DNA of 64,000 nucleotides from TMP-86 sp044226865. GTDB taxonomy: Bacteria > Pseudomonadota > Gammaproteobacteria > Steroidobacterales > Steroidobacteraceae. The DNA lies in contig JBGAGE010000006.1 of assembly GCA_044226865.1 (NCBI GenBank), positions 62,001 through 126,000 of the forward strand. Direction: 5' to 3'. This document shows, piece after piece, positions 28,297 through 37,498 of the stretch. Within the stretch, counting starts at the first letter, position 1; every line of letters begins with the position of its first letter. Below the pieces are notes generated by a model that had not been told where the DNA came from, did no database searches, and worked only from the letters and a program-made list of their open reading frames with translations. A program made the position numbers and the translations under genes.

Positions 28297-30200
28297 GCGG
28301 TTTCCGCGCGGCTGCCGCCGAACAGGAGCCTCAACGCCACGCCCGGACCCGAGCGGTCGATGGTCAGGCGTCCACCGATGGCCGCGGCGCGCGACTCCAT
28401 GTTCGAAAGGCCCCGCCCGGGGATGACCTCGGCCGGAAAGCCCACGCCGTCGTCGCGGATCATCACCTGGACCGGCAAGGACGCGTCCTCGCTCGGAGTG
28501 ATCTCGATGGCGATCCGGGTGCATTGCGCATGGCGCAGCGCATTGCTCACGCCCTCCTGCAGGATGCGCAGGATGTGCAGCACCTCGCGCGGACCGCAGG
28601 CAGGCAGCCATTCGCGCGGCACGGGCTTGAAGTCGAGGGCAATGCCGGCCGCCTCCAGCCGCTTCGCGGCGCGCTGCTGGAAGGCTTCCAGCGCGCTCGC
28701 CAGCGAATCGGTGCCCGAATCCATGGAATCGATGAGCAGGCGGATTTCCTCGATCACGGTCTGCAACGATTCCACCACCTGGTCCGCCGGCAGCGCACCC
28801 CGGCGCGCGGCGAACAGCATCGAGGTCAGCTGGTGGCCGACGCCATCGTGCATGTCGCGCATCAGGCGCTGGCGCTCGGCCTGGTGGGCTTCACGGCGCA
28901 CCAGGTCGCTCTCGCGCCGGTGAGTCTCCGCCAGCTCCGCCTCGCGTGCCTGCAGGCGCGCGCTGAGCAGGCGGTTGATCTCGTGTGTGGACTGGAACAG
29001 GCGGATGTTGCGCGCCAGGAACGCGACGACGAAGGCCAGCAGCAATATCGGCATGCCGCGCACCAGGTACCCGGCGGTCTTGTCCCACAGCAGTTCGCTG
29101 ATCAGATCCGCCGCCACCAGGGTGATGCACAAGGCGAACACGGCGAATTCCCATACCCGGTCTTCACCGCTGCCGAACACGTGCCAGAGGAAACGCGCGA
29201 TGGCGAGCGCGGACAAGGCAATGCCGAACCAATTGGCGAGGTCGGAGGCGTTGTCGAAGCCATCCGGCACGGGTTGACGCTGCAGCAGCCAGTAGGTGAT
29301 GCCCATGCAGGTTGCATATACGAGCAGCAGGGCGCGGCCACTCCAGCGCACGGGCCGGCCCGTCCATTGATCCGAGAAATACAGCCACGCCGCCGGCAGC
29401 GCGTTGGTCAGCACGAAATAATAGAACATGCGCGCCGCGGCGGAGAATGGCGGATCCACCCAGAAGTAGAATTGTGTCAGCAGCGACCACGCGGATGCCA
29501 GGACCAGCAGGGACAAGGCAAAGGCGCGCTGCGACGATCGCATCAGCAGCACCAGCGCCACCACGGCGATCACCACGCCCACCGCAACACTGATGTACTC
29601 GAATTCCGTCAGGACGAAATTGCGGAATTTGAACAGCGGCCATGCAATCGCATAGTCAGCGAACAGTGGCTTGCCGACATCGAAGTACGGCATGGCCTGG
29701 CGCACCATGACGAAGTCCACGCGGTTTGCGCCGGGCCTGAAGAGGGCCGGCGGCAGGTAGATCACCCCCTTGACGTTCGCATCGTAGGTGGCATGCGGCA
29801 TGGCCAAGCGGCCCGGCGCGTAGGCGATGCGACCGTTGACGTAGATATGGAGGTTGTCCGCCTGCGCCTGCGGCACCATGGCCACCCCGCCTTCGGGTAC
29901 CTGCGGCATGGTCACGTTGAAACGCAGCGCGCGATAGCCCGGGCTGCAGCAACTCGACCACGGCAGTTCGGTCGGCGTGAATCTTGCCTGCTGCAGGGAC
30001 GCGATATCGGGTGTGGAGAGCGTTGCTTCCTGGACATCGCTGAGTGCATACAGCGGTGGCATGGAAGGCGGGCTGTAGAGCAGGGGTCTTATCCCGAACC
30101 AGAAGACGGCCTGCACGAGTGCGGTCGCCAGCGCCAGCCGCAACAGCAGCGCGCGACGCGTTGCAGCGGCGCGGTGAGGTGTTGGTTGTTCTTCCGCCAT
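28293..30200 (-). CDS. 7TM-type sensor histidine kinase, NarL class
   Basis: This 635-residue protein has one N-terminal membrane helix (ALLLRLALATALVQAVFWFG). Next is an extracytoplasmic beta domain of about 180 residues with a conspicuous Cys-Cys pair (WSSCCSPGY), then seven membrane helices (about 205-400). The layout recalls 7TMR-DISM receptors. A coiled coil leads to HisKA_3 with His451 (RDMHDGVGHQLTSM) and a HATPase (EGVSNALRHAQ, RDDGVGFP, GRGLSNMESRA). It is coupled by ATGA to its response regulator. A 15-bp inverted repeat precedes the gene. Confidence 0.9.
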   Translation of the reverse strand: MAEEQPTPHRAAATRRALLLRLALATALVQAVFWFGIRPLLYSPPSMPPLYALSDVQEATLSTPDIASLQQARFTPTELPWSSCCSPGYRALRFNVTMPQVPEGGVAMVPQAQADNLHIYVNGRIAYAPGRLAMPHATYDANVKGVIYLPPALFRPGANRVDFVMVRQAMPYFDVGKPLFADYAIAWPLFKFRNFVLTEFEYISVAVGVVIAVVALVLLMRSSQRAFALSLLVLASAWSLLTQFYFWVDPPFSAAARMFYYFVLTNALPAAWLYFSDQWTGRPVRWSGRALLLVYATCMGITYWLLQRQPVPDGFDNASDLANWFGIALSALAIARFLWHVFGSGEDRVWEFAVFALCITLVAADLISELLWDKTAGYLVRGMPILLLAFVVAFLARNIRLFQSTHEINRLLSARLQAREAELAETHRRESDLVRREAHQAERQRLMRDMHDGVGHQLTSMLFAARRGALPADQVVESLQTVIEEIRLLIDSMDSGTDSLASALEAFQQRAAKRLEAAGIALDFKPVPREWLPACGPREVLHILRILQEGVSNALRHAQCTRIAIEITPSEDASLPVQVMIRDDGVGFPAEVIPGRGLSNMESRAAAIGGRLTIDRSGPGVALRLLFGGSRAETA

Positions 30201-30236
30201 GAACGCTCCGCAGGGCAGGGCCAGCGCCGCTTATCA

Positions 30237-30277
30237 CACCATATTCATGGTCCCAACCCAACACCATGAATATGGTG
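30237..30277. promoter_or_regulatory. 15-bp perfect inverted repeat upstream of the kinase operon
   Basis: CACCATATTCATGGT (30237-30251) and ACCATGAATATGGTG (30263-30277) are exact reverse complements separated by 11 bases. The repeat lies 37 bases upstream of the kinase start and 42 bases after the TonB receptor stop, both on the minus strand. No T-run follows on the minus strand, so an operator for a dimeric regulator is more likely than a terminator. Confidence 0.65.
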
Positions 30278-30318
30278 CATCGTCGCTCGAGAGGGCTTCG
30301 CCAATCCCGCTTTCGCGT

Positions 30319-32238
30319 TCACTTATCCAGCGTGAACACCAACGAATACGACCGCCCGGGATAAGGCTGATAGCCACCGCCCTCATCCACCTGCCATCCC
30401 AGCTCACGAGTCACGTTGCGTGCGGTGACCCGCAGCGCCGCAGCGCCGCCGAACGCCGAGAACTGATAGCGCGCGCCGAGGTTCATCGTGGTTCGGGAGG
30501 GAAGGATGATGGAATTGTCCAGGTTTGCCGCGCGTCGGCCCGAATTCGAGATCGAGGCGTTGAGCGAGGCGCCTTTGATGGCCGGCAGCCGGTAATCCAG
30601 GTTCAATTCCACGACGCGATCCGATTGCGCGATCGCGAGCGCACCCGTGCCAGGCGCATCGGAAATGACGCGGGGACGGGAGAAGACGGCGCCGGCGAGT
30701 ACGTGCAGCGCGGGAGTGGGGTCCGCGTTCACGGAGATCTCCACGCCGCGATGCCGCTGCTGCCCGAGCGTGGTGAACAGGCCGGTCGCATCCAGGCTGA
30801 AATACGGCTTGCGTACGTCGAACACACCGGCGATCACGGAGAGCGCCGCGCCTGGCGCGAAGCGCAGCCCCATGTCCCATTGGCGCGTGCGCGTGGCGGG
30901 CAGCGGGGCGCCGCGATTCGTCGCATTGGTCGGCGCAAGGCCCGAGTCCTCCAAGCCCTGCGTGTAGCTGGCGTACAGGCTGAGCGTACGATGCAGGGCG
31001 ATGGAGCCATTCACGTAGGAACGCCAGGGGTGATCCGTACCGATCACCAACGGCAGGCCGGGTTCGTCCACTTCCTTGCGGTAGGACTCGCGCTGCAGGC
31101 CGGCGGACCATTCGCCACGATGCGACCAGGCGCCGTCGTAGGCCAACCCTGCGGCGATAAGCCGGCTGTGATCCCGGGTCCGCTCGGAGTAGGTGAACCT
31201 GGGCGCAGCGACATCGTCGGGATGCAGGATGCTCGTCACTCCCGCATCGAAGAAATCCTCGCCGTTGTAGATCGCCTTGACTTCGCGGCCGCGAATCAAC
31301 GCCGTCAGGGAATGGCGCACCTGCGTGGAGGCGTGGCGCCATTGCAGGCGCACCTCCCCGGAGGTCGAAGCCTGCGATTGATCCGGATAGCCGATGAACC
31401 CGTGCCGCGCGCTGCCATCACGTTGCACGTCGGTGAAGAAGTCGTCGAATTGCGGGTAGGCGAAATTGGTGGAGCGAAACACACCGGCACGCAGCGTCCA
31501 CTGCGGCGCGGCCTCCCAGTTCACGATGGCGCCGGTGGTGCTCAGGCGAATGGCGTCGTTGCTCCAGCGCTGGCCATAGAACCGCGGCCGCACCAGCGGC
31601 GGCGGTACGACATCATCGGAGTAGATGCGCGGCTGCGAACGTGAGTCGGTGACGCGTGCGTAATCGAGCAGGAACTTCACCGTCAGATTTTCCGACGGGC
31701 GCCACTGCGGCACCGCGCCGATGGTGAACTCCTTCTGGTTGTGCCCAGGGACGTCCGCGCTGATGCCATACGCCACGCCGATGGGAATGCGCAGGGACTC
31801 GATCGAGAATGGCAAGATGCCATCGACGTGCGCATACACGCCCTCGAAGGGCCCTGCGACGAGCGAGGTGGTGACGGAGCCGGGGCGTCCCCAGCCGCGC
31901 AGTGAGTAGTCGATGATCCCCGTCGGCGCGGGAAACGGATATTGGTGCGAACTCGGCCCTACCCGCACCACCAGGCCATCGATGAGATGATCGGAGGTCG
32001 AGCCCTGCTGGTCGAAATACAGGCCTTCGATGCGCAGGTTGCCGGCCGATTGCGGGCTGAAGCCGCGGATGTAGGATTCGTCGTAGATGCCGACGCTCTC
32101 CAGGCCCACGGTGGTGCCGAAGGCATCGTCCGCTTCGCGGGCCGCGTTGTCATCAGCATGCTGGGCCGCTGCCTGCCGGCAGGCCAGCAGGACAAGCACA
32201 GCAAAGACGCGTTTGGAGAATGGACTCCGCGCCGTCAC
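30319..32238 (-). CDS. TonB-dependent outer-membrane receptor
   Basis: GTG 32238 forms a GTGA overlap with the hydrolase stop and puts a signal peptide at the start (SKRVFAVLVLLACRQAAAQ), giving 639 residues; ATG 32286 is in frame but precedes any signal-like sequence. The plug domain is recognisable (VGIYDESYIRGFSPQSAG, LRIEGLYFDQQG). The C-terminal barrel has alternating strands and ends in an aromatic position (SYSLVFTLDK, Phe). Coupling to a secreted CocE-type hydrolase suggests uptake of the hydrolase product or substrate. Confidence 0.9.
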   Translation of the reverse strand: MTARSPFSKRVFAVLVLLACRQAAAQHADDNAAREADDAFGTTVGLESVGIYDESYIRGFSPQSAGNLRIEGLYFDQQGSTSDHLIDGLVVRVGPSSHQYPFPAPTGIIDYSLRGWGRPGSVTTSLVAGPFEGVYAHVDGILPFSIESLRIPIGVAYGISADVPGHNQKEFTIGAVPQWRPSENLTVKFLLDYARVTDSRSQPRIYSDDVVPPPLVRPRFYGQRWSNDAIRLSTTGAIVNWEAAPQWTLRAGVFRSTNFAYPQFDDFFTDVQRDGSARHGFIGYPDQSQASTSGEVRLQWRHASTQVRHSLTALIRGREVKAIYNGEDFFDAGVTSILHPDDVAAPRFTYSERTRDHSRLIAAGLAYDGAWSHRGEWSAGLQRESYRKEVDEPGLPLVIGTDHPWRSYVNGSIALHRTLSLYASYTQGLEDSGLAPTNATNRGAPLPATRTRQWDMGLRFAPGAALSVIAGVFDVRKPYFSLDATGLFTTLGQQRHRGVEISVNADPTPALHVLAGAVFSRPRVISDAPGTGALAIAQSDRVVELNLDYRLPAIKGASLNASISNSGRRAANLDNSIILPSRTTMNLGARYQFSAFGGAAALRVTARNVTRELGWQVDEGGGYQPYPGRSYSLVFTLDK

Positions 32239-34184
32239 TCTACGACCGGTAACGAGATGTATGACGCATTCTTCCCTGAATGCCACACTCGCTGCGTGGC
32301 TTTCCTAAAGTCGGACGGCTTCGCCTCGAAGATGCTCGGGACGAAGGTTTGTGGGTTGCGATCATACAGCGGAAACCAGCTCGACTGCACCTGCACCATC
32401 AGGCGGTGGCCGGGCAGGAACACGTGGTTCGTCGGCGGCAGCTTGAACTCGTAGGCAAGCGGCGCATTGGCCTTGATGGGCTTGGCCGTGGTGAACCCCT
32501 CCCGATAGCGGCCGCGCAGAATGTCCATGCTCACCGCGAGCTGGTAGCCGCCCATTTCCGGCTGCTGGTAGTACTCATCCGGGTACACATCGATGAGCTT
32601 CACCACCCAATCGCTGTCCGTGCCGCTGGTGGAGGCCACCAGGTGAACCAGTGGCTGGCCGCCGACGGTCATGGGTTCGGTGAGCACGGGCGAAGTGAAG
32701 GTGAGAACGTCCGTACGGCCTGAGGCTTCGCGTTGGTCGTCGGTGAGCCATTGCGCCCAGGTCTGGCCCGCGTCGTAGCCCACCGGTTGCACGGGACGTG
32801 AGCGGAAGGGCACGGGGCGCGCAGGATCTGACACATACTCGGTGAACGCCTCGCCGGCCGTGGGTGCATCGAAGGAGAGCTTGTTGCCGGCGGTGAGGTA
32901 GAGCGCGCGCGGCTTGTGCGCGCAGCCCTTGTCGCAGCTCACCGGCCATGAATTGAGCCGCTGCCAGTCGTTGGTGCCGGTCTGGAACGCCGTGACCGGC
33001 GCGATCTCGGCCGTGGGCGCGATGTCTTTCAAATACTGCGCCAGGTAGGGCCGCAGCACATGCTCACGCCAGAAGCGCGCCGTGTCGAAGCCGAAGCGCA
33101 CATTACCCAAGGCACTGCCATCATCGATGCCCTGGCCGTGATACCACGGGCCAATGACGAGCTTCACCATGTCGCCCTTGGTGTCCTTGGGCTTGATGGC
33201 GTCGTACACGGCAATGGCGCCGTAGATGTCTTCCGCATCCCACAGGCTGTGCACCAGCATCACCGGCACTTTCAGCGGTTGGTTGGCGAGGATCCTGTCC
33301 ACGGCCTGGTCCGACCAGAATGAATCGTACGCAGGGTGAGCGAGGATCTTGTTCCAGAAGCCGATCTGCGTGAGCCCGTGGCGGCGGCCAATCTCGCCCG
33401 CGGAACCTGCGCTCATGTATTGATCGTAGTCGTCGTGGAAGCTCGACCACCATTTCTCGGAGTTGTCGCGCGTGCCGGCCTGCTCGTAGATGTACGGCGC
33501 GTTGTTCTGACGGAAAGCGCCGTTGTGGAACCAGTCATCTCCCATCCAGCCGTCCACCATGGGGTTCATGGGCACGGAGACTTTCAATGCCGGGTGCGGA
33601 TTGATCAGCGCCATCAACGGCTCGAAGCCATCGTAGGAAATGCCGATGGTGCCCACCTTGCCGTTGCTCTCCGGGACGTTCTTCACCAGCCAGTCGATGG
33701 TGTCGTAGGTGTCGGTGGAGTCATCCACGGGCGTGGGATTCTGCGGCCCGCTCAACGGGCGGTTCATGATGTAGTCGCCCTCGGAGTCGTACTTGCCGCG
33801 GATATCCTGCACCACGCGGATGTAGCCGTCTTCGAGGATCACGTCGGCGGGGTTGTCGTAGCCTTGCAGCATGGGCCCCAGGTGGCCGCTGTGCTTTTGG
33901 CCGGTCATGTCCTTGGCACCGTAGGGCGTGCGGGTGAGCAGCATGCCGGCGCGCTTGGTGCCCTTCGGCATGAGGATGACGGTGTAGAGCTTCACGCCAT
34001 CGCGCATGGGGATCATGACCTCGCGCAGGGTGTAGTCCCAGGAGTCCGTGACGGGGGTGAGCTTGGCGGGCGTTTCGCTGGGGAAGTTGGGGTAGAGCGG
34101 TTTCTCGGCGTCAGCAGCCTGAGTTGCGGCGGCCCATGCCAAACACGCCAGTGTCACGATGCGCTTGATAGAACGGAGTTTCAT
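32235..34184 (-). CDS. Exported CocE/NonD-family (S15-like) hydrolase
   Basis: ATG 34184 (MKLRSIKRIVTLACLAWAAA) gives 649 residues with a signal peptide. The alpha/beta hydrolase triad is visible: Ser in GTIGISYDGF, Asp in HSLWDAEDIYG and His in IGPWYHGQG. The C-terminal jelly-roll is typical of X-Pro dipeptidyl-peptidase or alpha-amino-acid ester hydrolase families (VSMDILRGRYREGF, LPGHRLMVQVQSSWFPLYDR). It hydrolyses an ester or amide in the periplasm; the substrate is unknown. It is the first gene of a two-gene unit with the TonB receptor. Confidence 0.92.
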   Translation of the reverse strand: MKLRSIKRIVTLACLAWAAATQAADAEKPLYPNFPSETPAKLTPVTDSWDYTLREVMIPMRDGVKLYTVILMPKGTKRAGMLLTRTPYGAKDMTGQKHSGHLGPMLQGYDNPADVILEDGYIRVVQDIRGKYDSEGDYIMNRPLSGPQNPTPVDDSTDTYDTIDWLVKNVPESNGKVGTIGISYDGFEPLMALINPHPALKVSVPMNPMVDGWMGDDWFHNGAFRQNNAPYIYEQAGTRDNSEKWWSSFHDDYDQYMSAGSAGEIGRRHGLTQIGFWNKILAHPAYDSFWSDQAVDRILANQPLKVPVMLVHSLWDAEDIYGAIAVYDAIKPKDTKGDMVKLVIGPWYHGQGIDDGSALGNVRFGFDTARFWREHVLRPYLAQYLKDIAPTAEIAPVTAFQTGTNDWQRLNSWPVSCDKGCAHKPRALYLTAGNKLSFDAPTAGEAFTEYVSDPARPVPFRSRPVQPVGYDAGQTWAQWLTDDQREASGRTDVLTFTSPVLTEPMTVGGQPLVHLVASTSGTDSDWVVKLIDVYPDEYYQQPEMGGYQLAVSMDILRGRYREGFTTAKPIKANAPLAYEFKLPPTNHVFLPGHRLMVQVQSSWFPLYDRNPQTFVPSIFEAKPSDFRKATQRVWHSGKNASYISLPVVE

Positions 34185-34414
34185 GTGGATGGCGTCCTTT
34201 ATCGTTGGATTCTTGCAGCGACACTCGCGGGGTGAAACTGTACGGATAGACAGTTCGACGGTCAATTTCGATTTCCTGCACGAACGATGAGAATCGCCGC
34301 GGCGATACCTTCGCGCCATTATCGCGCACAACCGTCCTGCGATTCTGCTTCGTTGAGCCGCCGGAGGACGGGATGACGCCGATTTGCTAGGCTCGCCGGG
34401 AGGTTCCAACCACC

Positions 34415-35059
34415 ATGACATTCTCCGGCTCTGCCGTGGCCGACGTGTTCGCCGCCTACGAGCAACGCAATGCTTCCGAGCGCATCAAGGCCACTGCCCT
34501 TGGCAAGGAGATGTTCGCGCGACGCGATGAATTCCTGCTGCCGGTGGGACCGGAGGTGGGCTGGTTCCTGCACAGCCTGATCCTCGCACGGCGGCCCGCG
34601 CGCGTGCTCGAGCTGGGCACGAGCTATGGCTACTCCACGCTGTTCCTCGCCGATGCCGCACATCAAGTGGGCGCCCGCTTGATCACGATGGAATTGGCGG
34701 ACTACAAACAGGCCGAAGCGCGCGCCAACATCACCCGGGCCGGCCTTGCAGGATCCGTGGACTTCAGGCTCGGTGATGCGATCAAAATGATTGAAGCCGA
34801 TCCCGGTCCGTTCGATTTCGTACTGCTCGACATCTGGAAGGAACTGTACGTCCCGTGCCTTGACGCGTTTTATCCGAAGCTGTCGGCGGAAGGCATCGTG
34901 GCGGCGGACAACATGATCGAGCCAGTTCAGGCGCGCGACAGCGCGCGGGCTTATCGAGCCGCATTGCGCACGCGCGATGATCTGCATACGGCGCTGCTGC
35001 CTATCGGGCAGGGCATCGAATTGTCGGTGCGTTGGCCCGCCGGCAGCACCAAGCTGTAG
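34415..35059 (+). CDS. Class I SAM-dependent O-methyltransferase-like protein
   Basis: This 214-residue protein has the SAM motif VLELGTSYGYSTLFLADA, an acidic post-I residue in LITMELADYK, and FDFVLLDIWKELYVPCLDAF as the motif around the metal-binding Asp in O-methyltransferase family 3. It resembles caffeoyl-CoA or catechol O-methyltransferase-like bacterial proteins. GGGAGG lies 11 bases upstream. It is a single gene, divergent from the hydrolase. Confidence 0.85.
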   Translation: MTFSGSAVADVFAAYEQRNASERIKATALGKEMFARRDEFLLPVGPEVGWFLHSLILARRPARVLELGTSYGYSTLFLADAAHQVGARLITMELADYKQAEARANITRAGLAGSVDFRLGDAIKMIEADPGPFDFVLLDIWKELYVPCLDAFYPKLSAEGIVAADNMIEPVQARDSARAYRAALRTRDDLHTALLPIGQGIELSVRWPAGSTKL

Positions 35060-35072
35060 CGCGACCGGTCGC

Positions 35073-35618
35073 TCAAGTCGAATCTGCCTCGAGATCAGCT
35101 GTAAACCCGATCGGGCGGGATCTTGGCGCCGGAGCAGGAGCTGCAAGTTGTCGAATCGCCTCGACCAATTCTCCGATGACTTGATCATGTGAATCGACGC
35201 GCTTGGACAGGTCCTCGATGAGCTTCATCAATTCCCCGCTGATGAGCCCCGCTCGGCGCAACCTGACGAACGCTCGCATGATCGAAATGTTCACCTTGAT
35301 TGCAGTAGGGCCATGCAAGATGCTGGAAGGCATGGCGACGCCCTGCTCCGTAAAGGCATGCGGGCGGAAGCGTCGACCGCCATGGCGTGTGCCCAAACTT
35401 GAGGTCACAAATTGTGACCTCAAGACGGTAACCTCCTGATTAGTAAGTTGAAAAGCGAAGTCCGCGGGGAATCAATCCCGGTTGCGTCGCATCGCCTGCA
35501 AGAGCACTTTCGTCTCAACGCCGTAAAGCAGGGCGAGATCGGAGTCCAACAGCACTGATAGCCCTCGAATCGTAACGATCCGGGACTCCAAATTTTCGGC
35601 GGTCGCAAGCCTGCGCAT
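35073..35618 (-). pseudogene. ORF6N-domain gene broken by one nonsense codon
   Basis: Read from ATG 35618 the frame gives the ORF6N start (ENLESRIVTIRGLSVLLDSD, LALLYGVETKVLLQAMRRN) and then stops at TGA 35474-35472. The same frame continues without shift: FPADFAFQLTNQEVTVLRSQ, FVTSSLG, RPHAFTEQG. It ends in a coiled coil and RPIGF, exactly the rest of an ORF6N protein. The family reads RNx(R/E)RFP here, so a CGA-to-TGA transition is the simple explanation. Total length 181 codons is typical. ORF6N (KilA-N-like) proteins are phage-related DNA-binding proteins. Confidence 0.85.
35398..35424. repeat. 27-bp near-perfect palindrome inside the ORF6N gene
   Basis: CTTGAGGTCACAA, one central base, then TTGTGACCTCAAG: 13-base arms match exactly. 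It encodes the conserved LRSQFVTSS segment of the ORF6N protein, so codon constraint may contribute. A self-binding operator or RNA hairpin is also possible. Confidence 0.7.
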
Positions 35619-35700
35619 GATTGCGGTAGTGTCCACCCAGGCTGTGGGGAAATCAGCGCTACAATCTGGCCACATCAACCAATTACTCGAAAACTTCTAA

Positions 35701-36594
35701 ATGCTGAACGAAGCCCGCCTTCTCCTATTAGTCCTCGTCATCCTTGCTCTCTGGTACATCGCCCGCTGGTTTGCGCTCGAACGCACCGCCCGCACCGAGA
35801 GCACCCGCATCCCCGGTCCGATCGACCTTCTCATCGGCTTCGTCTTCAACTTCTTCGATGCGCTCGGCATCGGCAACTTCGCCACCACCACCGCGGCGTT
35901 CAAGTTCCGCCGCCAGCCCGCGGACGAACTCGTTCCTGGCACGCTTAACGTCGGCTATGCATTGCCGACCGTCACCGAAGCACTGATCTTCATCGCCGCG
36001 ATCACCGTCGAGCCCATCACGCTAGTCTCGATGATCGGCTCGGCCCTGCTCGGCGCCACCTTCGGCGTCGGCATCGTCAACCGCTTGCCGCGCCGCGCCA
36101 TCCAGATCGGCATGGGCACGGCGCTGCTGATTGCCGGCGCGTTGTTGCTGGCCACCAATCTCGACCTGATGCCGGGCGGCGGCGATGCCAGTGGCTTGAC
36201 AGGCTGGCGCCTGGTCGTGGCAATCGCGGTGAATTTTCTGCTGGGCGCGCTCAACACGCTCGGGATTGGCCTGTACGCGCCATGCCTCATCCTGTGCACG
36301 CTGCTCGGCATGAGCACGCTCGCGGCCTTCCCCATCATGATGGGTTCCTGCGCCTACCTCATGCCCACGGCCGGCGTGCGCTTCATCAAGGCGAATCGCT
36401 ACAGCGTGCGCTCGGCGCTGGGCCTCACGCTCGGCGGCATTCCCGGCGTGCTGGTGGCGGCTTACGTCGTGAAGTCGCTGCCGCTGCTGTGGTTGCGTTG
36501 GCTGGTGCTGGTGGTGGTGACCTACGCGGCGGTGCTGATGTTGATCTCGGCGCGGCGGCGGGCCGAGGCGCAATCGGCGGGCGCCGCGGCTTGA
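35701..36594 (+). CDS. TauE/SafE-family membrane transporter (DUF81)
   Basis: This 297-residue protein has about eight membrane helices. The family repeats are visible (GFVFNFFDALGIGNFATTTA, and later NFLLGALNTLGIGLYAPCLI), together with GSALLGATFGVG. The family exports sulfite, sulfoacetate and related organosulfur anions. No sulfur-metabolism genes are adjacent, so the substrate is open. It is followed after about 60 bases by an exported alpha-beta barrel protein on the same strand. Confidence 0.87.
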   Translation: MLNEARLLLLVLVILALWYIARWFALERTARTESTRIPGPIDLLIGFVFNFFDALGIGNFATTTAAFKFRRQPADELVPGTLNVGYALPTVTEALIFIAAITVEPITLVSMIGSALLGATFGVGIVNRLPRRAIQIGMGTALLIAGALLLATNLDLMPGGGDASGLTGWRLVVAIAVNFLLGALNTLGIGLYAPCLILCTLLGMSTLAAFPIMMGSCAYLMPTAGVRFIKANRYSVRSALGLTLGGIPGVLVAAYVVKSLPLLWLRWLVLVVVTYAAVLMLISARRRAEAQSAGAAA

Positions 36595-36655
36595 GAATGG
36601 CGGCGTCCGGCTCGCCATTCGTATGAGAAATGGAGGGGCATGCGGGGGGAAGAGA

Positions 36656-37459
36656 ATGAAGCCTTTGTTTGGGCACATCGGCGGTTGGACACTGGTGCTG
36701 TTGCTGGGCGCGCTGCCGGCGATGGCCGCACCCCAGGAGATGCCGCGCTGGCTGATGATGGTGGCGACGCGATGCACCGATGCTGCGCGCGAAGCCGAAT
36801 TCAACGACTGGTACGATCGCATCGACGTGCCGGACGTGCTCGAAGTCCCCGGCTACCAGCGGGCGCGACGGGGCGAACTCGTCGATCGCGCGGTGCCGGC
36901 GCAGTCACCGCTTCCCACGATCGGGCAGTACGTCGCGCTGTACAACATCGACAGCCGTGCCATCGACAAGACCATCATCGACATGCTGATGATGGCGCGC
37001 CGCATGGACGAACGCGGTCGGGGCACGCCGCTGATCCGCGTCACCGAGCGCGCCTACTATCGCGAATACGCACCGCTCCGTGCCGCACCCGGCAAATCCA
37101 AGCCGTCCGGCGGACTGTATGTGTTCGTGGAGCGCGTCGACTGCTGTGCAACGCCTGCGGCGACCCGGGCCTTCGACGCCTGGTACGATCGCGAGCACAT
37201 CGGCGGTGCATTGCGCCGGACGGCGGTGCTCAGCGCCACGCGTTACGAACTGTATCGCATCCTCATGACCGAACCGCAGGCGGGCTCGCGCTTCCTGACG
37301 TTGTACGAGATGTCCGCTTCGACCCCGGCTGCGGCGCAACTCGAGGCGGACGCGCTGCGAGCCGATGTGTTGAAGCGTGTACCGGCCGATGAGTGGACGA
37401 CGCAGCGGAGCCTGTTGTTCCGGCAGCGGCTGGATGCCGCGCGGCCTGGGCGACCGTAA
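36656..37459 (+). CDS. Exported protein with duplicated EthD-like alpha-beta barrel domain
   Basis: ATG 36656, behind GGGGGAAGAG, gives 267 residues with a signal peptide (TLVLLLGALPAMAAPQ). Two homologous halves are visible: EFNDWYDRIDVPDVLEVPGY, QRARRGEL, and AFDAWYDREHIGGALRRTAV, LSATRYEL. The (F)xxWYDxxH/D pattern is that of EthD or dimeric alpha-beta-barrel proteins, which normally dimerise. Here the dimer is fused in one chain and exported. The His of the first copy is Asp, so only the second copy may be active. Role unknown. Confidence 0.75.
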   Translation: MKPLFGHIGGWTLVLLLGALPAMAAPQEMPRWLMMVATRCTDAAREAEFNDWYDRIDVPDVLEVPGYQRARRGELVDRAVPAQSPLPTIGQYVALYNIDSRAIDKTIIDMLMMARRMDERGRGTPLIRVTERAYYREYAPLRAAPGKSKPSGGLYVFVERVDCCATPAATRAFDAWYDREHIGGALRRTAVLSATRYELYRILMTEPQAGSRFLTLYEMSASTPAAAQLEADALRADVLKRVPADEWTTQRSLLFRQRLDAARPGRP

Positions 37460-37498
37460 TTTTGAGAAGGGTCGCCGACGGAGCGCAACGCCGTAGAA

